A stretch of 64,000 bases of DNA from CAVVSQ01 sp963848825. Its GTDB lineage: Bacteria; Planctomycetota; Planctomycetia; Gemmatales; Gemmataceae. Location of the stretch: the NCBI GenBank assembly GCA_963848825.1, contig CAWKFA010000015.1, forward strand, positions 372,001-436,000, written 5' to 3'. Under the pieces are notes generated by a model, which saw nothing but the letters and a program-made list of their open reading frames with translations, was not told where the DNA came from and made no database searches. The position numbers were made by a program, and so were the translations under genes. This document shows positions 57,854 through 64,000 of this stretch, in pieces (the first letter of the stretch is position 1; each line of letters starts with the position of its first letter).

Positions 57854-58559
57854 TTATTTTGGCGCGGGCACTATTCGGACTGGAATGTCCGGGTACATGC
57901 GTGCCATCAACTTTTGCACCGCTTCAGCCAGGGCTATGCTGCTGCCACGGTCGAGGTTGATGATCTGGACGTTGCGCACTGCGTCGCTTTTGTCGGCTTC
58001 CTGGATGTTGGCGATTATTCTTTGCAGGTTGCCGAGCGTGTCTTGCACCAGCAGCTGATTCATGCTGGCCAATACCACCACGTTGCCGAATGGTCCCATT
58101 TGCTTTTTCACTTCCGTGGCCAGGTCGGCCGCTACCAGGGTCTTGAGCTTCAAGATCGTGGAAACAACTTCCGACTGGCCATGTTCGCCGAATTCCTGCG
58201 TAGAGATTCGCGGCACGTTGATTGGATTGATGTCGCTCGCGGGAACCAGGGTGAACGAAGTGCGGCGGTTGATCAGCACGTACCGGAGCGGCAACAGCCC
58301 GTCGTTGACGATATCGATGATCTCGGGAATGCTGAACTTTTGCCCCTGTCTGGCGATGAAGTTCAAGGACCCGGGCGGCAGGTCCCTGGAAATAAAAGGT
58401 TTGCCTGTCTTGTCGGTGAGCCACTCAAAAACATTCGCCCAGCTTTTGCCGCGCATCTCAAAGGAATAGACACGGCTATCCTTTTCCATCACCGCACTGG
58501 GCTGGCCCGACCTGGGCCGTGCCAACAGCTAACAACCCGACAAGGATGAAGGTCCTCAT
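57854..58559 (-). CDS. Secretin N-domain-like periplasmic protein, one frameshift
   Basis: Start at 58559 gives a signal peptide (MRTFILVGLLAVGTAQVGPA); a shift near 58505 leads to RVYSFEMRGKSWANVFEWLT, DIVNDGLLPLRYVLINRRTS, then TILKLKTLVAADLATEVKKQ and VVLASMNQLLVQDTLGNLQR. These are the N0/N1-type ring-building repeats of GspD-like secretins (type II secretion). The secretin pore domain itself is not present, so this is a short relative or a part of a split secretin. About 235 aa. Confidence 0.72.
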
Positions 58560-58703
58560 GATGCTCTCCCCGGTAGCTGAAACAAAGGTAGCAGGTTTCA
58601 ATTTACCGAAGGAAGATGAGGATTCCCTGAGAATAGGGAAAGAATGGGGCGCTGAGCATTCTTGCTAGCCACAGAATTCTCGCTCACGTGCCGGCCATGG
58701 CAC

Positions 58704-59857
58704 TCAGGCCGCATTTTTGCCGCGGGTCAGCCTGTCCATGACGTGCAATACGCACTCGATGACCTCATTCACGTCGGTCTCCGCCATGCGTGGATAGATT
58801 GGCAGCGATAAGATGCGTTCGTAGGCCGCCTCCGCTACCGGGCACATGCCGGCGGTGGTGCCGAGGCGCTGTTTGTAGAAGGGATGCAGATGGACCGGCA
58901 GGTAATGCACGTTGACGCCGATGCCCTCGCCACGCAGTGCCTTGAAGACCTGGCCACGATCCGTGCCCGGCGCTCGACCTGAATGACATAGAGGTGGTAG
59001 GCGTGGCCCGCCTCCGGCCGAACGGCCAGCGGCTTGACGGAAGGTGACCCCGCGAAGGCGGCATCATAGCGGCGCGGCAATGGCGCGGCGCCGGGCGACC
59101 CAGGCGGGCAAGCGATTTAGTTGACTCATGCCAAGAGCACATTGCAGGTCGGACAGGCGATAGTTGTAGCCCAGGTCGGTCATTTCGTAATACCAGGACC
59201 CTGCCTGCTCGCGCTGGCGATGATCGGAATTGATGCCATGATTGCGGAAGCGGCGCAGACGCTGGGCCAGCGCTGGGTCGTTGGTGGTGATGGCGCCCCC
59301 TCGGCGGTCGTGATGGGCTTCACCGGATGAAAGCTGAAAACATGAAGGTGCCCGGCGGAGCCGACCGTCTTGCCTCGATAAGAACCACCGAGCGAGTGGC
59401 ACGCGTCGGTAACGAGCGGGATGCCATGGCGGTTGGCGATTTCATCGAGGGCATCGTACGAACACGGCTGGCCGGCGTAATCGACCGCGACAATGGCGCG
59501 GGTGCGCGCGGTGATTTTGGCCGCGACCTTTTGGGGATCAAGGAGCAACGTGTCCGGTTCGACATCGACAATGACCGGAGTGCCGCCCTGGTAGACAACG
59601 CAATTGGCGCTGGCGACGAAGGTAAGGGCTGGCACGATCACTTCGTCTCCCGGACCAATGCCAAGCGCAGCCATGGCCGCGTGCAGCGCTGCCGTACCAC
59701 TACTGACTGCCACCGCCTCTCTGGCGCCCACCGTGGCCGCCAGACGCTCTTCAAACTCGGCCACCGTGGGTCCCGTGGTCAGCCAGTCGCCGCGAAGCGT
59801 GGCCACCACCGCGGCAATGTCTTCCTCATTAACCCACTGGCGGCCGTAGGGAATCAT
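58704..59857 (-). CDS. pseC: DegT/DnrJ aminotransferase, PseC-like, several frameshifts
   Basis: MIPYGRQWVNEEDIAAVVAT, GDWLTTGPTVAEFEERLAA, AVSSGTAALHAAMAALGIGP, VTDACHSLGGSYRGK; the PLP lysine is in FSFHPVKPITTAEGG. The rest (RNHGINSDHR, YYEMTDLGYNYRLSDLQCAL, HYLPVHLHPFYKQRLG) is spread over frames with breaks near 59330, 59090 and 58910. About 384 aa. PseC makes the 4-amino sugar in pseudaminic acid synthesis, after PseB, which is the next gene upstream on the same strand. Confidence 0.85.
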
Positions 59858-59918
59858 GGAAATCCCATTTAAAGATGTTGGTTTTTTTGAGTTTTGAATT
59901 GGCGACAAAACACCATGC

Positions 59919-60950
59919 TCACGCCGCCAGGCCGTCTTCCGCTGTAGCGACCTCGCCGTCGACCATACCGATCATGGTGCGCAGATTCGGTTCGCGTGAG
60001 CCAATGCGTGTTGTTGTCGCTGCTGTAGGAGAAGCCATCCGGACACGGCGTGCCGCCCTTGCGCGCCTGATAGCGCCGAGATCGACCCCCAGCTGGAGCG
60101 GCAGCAAAGCGAAGTGATCGTCGAACTCCAGGCAATTGCGGGCCTCGTCGGCCGGAATCATCACTTCGTGCAGCTTCTCGCCCGGGCGAATGCCAACTTC
60201 GACCTGCTTGCACTCGGGCGCGATGGCCTTGGCCAAATCAACCAGCCGCATGCTGGGGATCTTGGGCACAAAGATTTCGCCCCCCTCCATGCGTTTGAGG
60301 CTTTCGAGCACGAAATCGACGCCTTGTTGCAAATTGATCCAGAAACGGGTCATGCGCAGGTCCGTAATGGGCAGCTTGCCGGTCTTGCGCATGCGCAGGA
60401 AAAAGGGCACCACGCTGCCGCGACTGCCGACGACATTGCCATAACGCACCACGCTGAAGCGGGTTTTGCGTTCGCTGCCCACGTAGCTGTTGCCGGCGAC
60501 GAAAAGTTTGTCCGAGCAGAGCTTGGTGGCGCCGTAAAGGTTGATGGGATTGGCGGCCTTGTCGGTGCTGAGCGCGACAACCGATTGCACATTGCGATCG
60601 ATGGCGGCGTCGATGACATTGGCGGCGCCGAGCACGTTCGTGCGGATGGTCTCGAGCGGATTATATTCCGCCGTGGGCACCTGCTTGAGGGCGGCGGCAT
60701 GAATGACGAAATCGACGCCATCCAGGGCGCGATATAAACGGTCGCGGTCGCGCACGTCGCCGATGAAGTAGCGCATGCACGGGTATTTCTCCTCGCTGAA
60801 CGTCTGGCGCATCTCGTGTTGTTTAAGTTCGTCGCGGCTAAAAATGATCAGTTTTCTGGGCGGCTGGCGTGTCAGCAACACTTCCGTGAGCTTCTTGCCG
60901 AATGAACCCGTGCCGCCTGTAATGAGGACGACCTTGTCCTTCCATTTCAT
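59919..60950 (-). CDS. pseB: UDP-GlcNAc 4,6-dehydratase (inverting), PseB
   Basis: MKWKDKVVLITGGTGSFGKK holds the NAD-binding GxxGxxG; VALSTDKAANPINLYGATKL carries the catalytic STDK...Y..K site; VGIRPGEKLHEVMIPADEAR is the C-terminal PseB block. First step of pseudaminic acid synthesis. The last 60 residues show a pair of compensating shifts (near 60080 and 60003): between them the family sequence GGTPCPDGFSYSSDNNTHWL is in another frame, then REPNLRTMIG returns. About 343 aa. Confidence 0.92.
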   Translation of the reverse strand: MKWKDKVVLITGGTGSFGKKLTEVLLTRQPPRKLIIFSRDELKQHEMRQTFSEEKYPCMRYFIGDVRDRDRLYRALDGVDFVIHAAALKQVPTAEYNPLETIRTNVLGAANVIDAAIDRNVQSVVALSTDKAANPINLYGATKLCSDKLFVAGNSYVGSERKTRFSVVRYGNVVGSRGSVVPFFLRMRKTGKLPITDLRMTRFWINLQQGVDFVLESLKRMEGGEIFVPKIPSMRLVDLAKAIAPECKQVEVGIRPGEKLHEVMIPADEARNCLEFDDHFALLPLQLGVDLGAIRRARAARRVRMASPTAATTTRIGSREPNLRTMIGMVDGEVATAEDGLAA

Positions 60951-61001
60951 GGGAACTCCTGTGTTTTTTCCCAACCGAATCCTGCCAATATCAGGGAATA
61001 A

Positions 61002-61784
61002 TCAACTTTCGACGGTAAGCGAGCGCCAGTGTCGCCATGCTTTCGGGTCCGGGGTGGGGTCATCGTGGCGCTGGACGACGTCCCGGTTGATCGTCTCCCA
61101 CTCCGGGTTGGTCCGCAGCAGGGTTAGAACATCGCGCCAGCCGAAAACCCCCAGACGCGCATACAGCTCGGCATAGACGCGACGCACCAGCTCCATGTCT
61201 TCCGGCGTGTCAACGGTCCAGCGCTTCGTCGAGTAATCTCGTGAACCCCGCACCGATAAGGCGCTAAATCTCGCAGGATTGCCCAAAACGTGCAAGTCCA
61301 AGTGCTCGCGTTCCGCCCCGGCCGCGGCGTCGCGATGGATGGCTTCAATGACCCTTGCCGAGTATATGTCCACATCCAGGCCGCGCGGCCAGGTGCGTTC
61401 CAGCACATTGGCCGCATAATCGGGCTGGGCTTCACGAAATGCCTCGACAACCTGATCTACGACCTGCGGGTCAATGAACGGACAATCCGCGGTCACCCGG
61501 GCCACGGCATCCGCCCCCAGGGCGCTGACCGTCTCATAATAACGCTCGACGACATCGTTTTCGCTGCCTTGATGGACATAAACGCCCAGACTGCGCGCCC
61601 AGTCGACAATCGGCCCGTCTTGCGGCTCGCGGCTGGTGGCCACCGCAAGTTCACAGTTGCTTCTGCAGGTTTGCAGGCGTTCCAGAAGATGAACCAACAT
61701 TGGCTTGCCGACCAGCGGACGGAGTACCTTGCCCGGCAATCGTCCCGACCCCATGCGCGCCTGCACCACTATGACGATCTTCAT
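61002..61784 (-). CDS. SpsF/PseF-like cytidylyltransferase
   Basis: MKIVIVVQARMGSGRLPGKV is the nucleotidyltransferase P-loop of SpsF and NeuA/PseF relatives; TADCPFIDPQVVDQVVEAFR and DYSTKRWTVDTPEDMELVRR are further blocks. It would attach CMP to a nonulosonic-type sugar. 260 aa; starts at 61784. Between the PseB gene and the capsule-type gene, same strand. Confidence 0.82.
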   Translation of the reverse strand: MKIVIVVQARMGSGRLPGKVLRPLVGKPMLVHLLERLQTCRSNCELAVATSREPQDGPIVDWARSLGVYVHQGSENDVVERYYETVSALGADAVARVTADCPFIDPQVVDQVVEAFREAQPDYAANVLERTWPRGLDVDIYSARVIEAIHRDAAAGAEREHLDLHVLGNPARFSALSVRGSRDYSTKRWTVDTPEDMELVRRVYAELYARLGVFGWRDVLTLLRTNPEWETINRDVVQRHDDPTPDPKAWRHWRSLTVES

Positions 61785-61841
61785 GCGGCGTCCATTTCTC
61801 GTCCGATCCGAGTATTTTCCGCCCTCTCGCCTGCGCCTCAT

Positions 61842-63559
61842 TTACGCTGCTTGCTTTCCGGAGCAGGTTTTCTCGATCGCCTGCGTGAAGGCCAGAACGT
61901 TGTCTTCAGGAGTGGTCTGGGCATCTTCGGCCAGTTCAGGGATCGTGTAACCCCGAAAGCTTACCTGTTCGAGCGCCTTGATGAAAAGGCGGATTTTGCG
62001 CCATCGGGACGGAAACCCGCCTCGATCTCACGGAGGGCAGCCCGGCAGGCCTGTTCGCTGGGGACGTAAAAGGTCCCTTCGCACCCTTTGTACCAGGCAT
62101 GGCCGAAGAGCAGTACAGGTTTGCCGCGGATTAAACCTTCCCAGCCCGTGGTGCCGGTCACCGTGGCGACCGCACGGGCGTTGTCAATGAGCGTGAAAGG
62201 ACAGCTATCCATGGGTAGCAGGCGCACGTTCTCGAGGGCCGCCAAATCGTCATAGAACTGGCTGTGACGCGTCAGTTCTCCCGATCCCTTGCGCAGGAAG
62301 GTGACAGGGTGCTCCTTGACGCAAACTTGCCAGCCTGCCGGTGCGCACTTGGAGAGCAGGTCGGCTATCAGAAATTGATACGCGAAAACGTCCCCTTCCG
62401 GGCAGGTGTTCTTTTCGGGTTGATAATGCAGGGCCAGATAAATGTACGGTTGCCGATGGTCAATCGGCCTGGCCAGCGCGGCGTATTGTTCCTGAAGGCG
62501 AATTTTCTTCTTGGCGGCCATCAAGCGATAGATCCAGTATTCCATGCCGGTATAGGCGGCCTTTTCGGGTGGTTCGCCGGCCTGGGCCAGGTAGCTGGTC
62601 GGCGCGGGGCCCGACAGGCGAATTCCTATCGGAAGGTTGGCCAGCATGGTCTTGTAGATTTCCTTGGTGCAATAAAGCGCGTCGTCCATGATGCCTGGAT
62701 CAATGCGGGTCACGCCATCTTTTTTAAGTTCGTCCACGAGCTGACAGGCAAACCAGCGTGCCTGGAGAACGGTATTGCGAAATTCACGCAGAGGCGCCTT
62801 GCAGGTCTCGTAAAGACTCGCCAACCACTTCCAAACGGGTAGCCGCGCTTTTTTCTGCTGTTGAAGGCGCGGCAAATGTTCATCCATCACGCCCTGGAGG
62901 TAGCCAGGTTTCCCCTGGGTATAACTGCCCTGGACCTTTTTCAAATAGCTTTCCGACAACGGCGCCAGGGACGTGTCCTTTGGCGACGAGGCGAGCAAGC
63001 GACGGTATTCATTGACAACGACGGTGGAGCAATCCTCGAAGGCAGGGGCCGGGTAAATCAGGCCATCCACCGACGATTCCGCGAAAAGCACCGTCTGGAT
63101 TTGGCGGCGTTTGCAGAGGGTATAGAGAACGAAATCGTAAATGAGGTGCGGCGAGTTCGGGAACAGGACGATCTCGGGCTGATAACGGTCAAGCACGGCT
63201 TGCCAGTAGCGGATATGCCGATGGAACAGGCGCACGCGGTCGGTATAGGTCATCGACTCGTCGGGGTCCATGCGTTCCATCATGCGTAACGCGGTCCGTT
63301 CGCACCCGGCCAGGTCCTTGAGCAGCGGCGCATCCAGGGCGGGAAGTTCAAGCCTGGCCTGTTCCCGGGGGGGAATGCTTTTGACCGCGTCGAAGTTCGA
63401 ATGAAAGCAGATGCCGGGAAAGGTGCGGCGGACCTCGGCTTCAAAGGGAAAATGCCCGGTCCAGTAAACCGGCTGCCAGCCCTGGCGCTGTTGCAGCTTG
63501 GCCGCGACCTCGAGCCAAAAAGGCATCGAACACTCGATGAAGAAGGCTTTTTTGGACAT
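61842..63559 (-). CDS. Capsule-type (Kdo/KpsS-like) polysaccharide biosynthesis protein, one frameshift
   Basis: MSKKAFFIECSMPFWLEVAA, LQQRQGWQPVYWTGHFPFEA; a long middle part; then VFAYQFLIADLLSKCAPAGW, VCVKEHPVTFLRKGSGE, RAVATVTGTTGWEGLIRGKP and VLLFGHAWYKGCEGTFYV, the nucleotide-sugar half of KpsS/LpsZ-like proteins. The frame breaks near 62005 and ends FTQAIEKTCSGKQAA at 61842. About 572 aa. Probably adds or caps surface glycan, next to the Pse genes. Confidence 0.78.
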
Positions 63560-63682
63560 GGGGCCTTTTCTGATTCTGGGTCGTTTGGGTAAACTTAGTC
63601 CACGCGCCAAAATTTCGGCTCGCTACGATTAACCCATCCAAAAAGCGGGGTCAAGTGCGTTTGAACCCGGGACAGGTGCCAG

Positions 63683-64000
63683 GTGGCTCATTATCTTTTT
63701 CGCTGTGATGCTTCCCCCGCCATCGGCGTCGGGCATTTCATGCGCTCGAGCGTTCTGGCGGGCGCCTTGCGCGAGACCGGGCACCAGATTCACTTCGCCA
63801 TGCGTGAAACCACGCCTCTGGTCGAGGAAACCCTGGTCCGAGCAGGCTTTTCTTGCCACCGCCTTGTTCCAGCCGTCAGAGGCCCGGCCGGCTTGATGGA
63901 CGAGCTGCCGGGCCTTTGTTCACTGATCGAAGCGTGCGCAAATCACGTGCGTCGCCGTCGATCATTATGAAGCCAATTCCGGTTATTTTTCGCGTCTGCG
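63683..64000 (+). CDS. pseG: PseG-like UDP-sugar hydrolase, runs off the window
   Basis: Divergent from the cluster above. MAHYLFRCDASPAIGVGHFM is the glycosyltransferase-B-like N-terminus of PseG, with RSSVLAGALRETGHQIHFAM following. The frame breaks near 63945; coding continues as VAVDHYEANSGYFSRL. PseG removes UDP in pseudaminic acid synthesis. The remaining steps (PseH, PseI) are not in the window. Confidence 0.8.

Overview
The window looks like planctomycete DNA, high in G+C and probably Gemmataceae- or Pirellulales-like. This rests on the style of the integrases, a DUF6717 module, small RCLGPG-type proteins and the general gene content, all recalled from family knowledge and not searched. 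Many genes are broken by single-base insertions or deletions, in both the chromosomal and the island parts. This looks more like assembly error than decay, so most split reading frames are annotated here as one gene with stated frameshift points.

Left flank (1-6183): an ABC exporter (membrane fusion protein, two FtsX/DevC-type permeases, and an ATPase fused to a cyclic-nucleotide-binding domain), the DNA repair glycosylase Tag, and a pRiA4b ORF-3-like protein. An intact tRNA-Met gene (6184-6256, minus) follows. Right flank (53904-64000): a hypothetical protein, a PhnB-like VOC protein, two membrane proteins, a secretin-N-domain-like protein, and a pseudaminic-acid-type surface sugar cluster (PseB, PseC, an SpsF-like cytidylyltransferase, a capsule-type transferase, divergent PseG).

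Between the flanks lies a genomic island of about 47.6 kb. It is bounded by a perfect 38-bp direct repeat (6219-6256 and 53866-53903) equal to the 5' half of the tRNA-Met gene, with a tyrosine integrase just inside the left end and matching integrase-arm-like sequences at both ends. The island has: an integration/regulation module (integrase, HTH/excisionase-like, primase fragment, ParB-like); a minus-strand cluster of a TPR protein, a J-domain protein, a DUF6717-macrodomain fusion and a membrane-anchored Mrr-like nuclease, with a structured RNA candidate upstream; an M41-like solo peptidase cassette; a second tyrosine integrase; a DUF4297 nuclease plus SMC-like ATPase pair (Lamassu-like); an EVE-HNH nuclease; SRAP, ferredoxin, Nmad2 and PD-(D/E)xK-EVE genes; an array of five or six tRNA genes enclosing a small basic protein; a 23-repeat CRISPR array with a type I-G effector operon (cas3, cas8u2/csx17, csb1, csb2) and no adaptation genes; an XRE-controlled operon of small proteins ending in a DUF3560-methyltransferase; a serine recombinase; an Sll1717-like ATPase; a very large STAND NTPase with a nuclease-like N-terminus (Avs-like); and a PIN-like protein.

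Taken together the island reads as a mobile defence island. Nucleases that may sense modified or foreign DNA, a CRISPR effector, a STAND sensor and a tRNA array are carried on one integrase-bounded element. The least explained items are the macro/J-domain/TPR cluster, two copies of a conserved leader whose hairpin shows a compensatory base change, the GNRA-capped RNA candidate at 15.7 kb, and the tRNA array.
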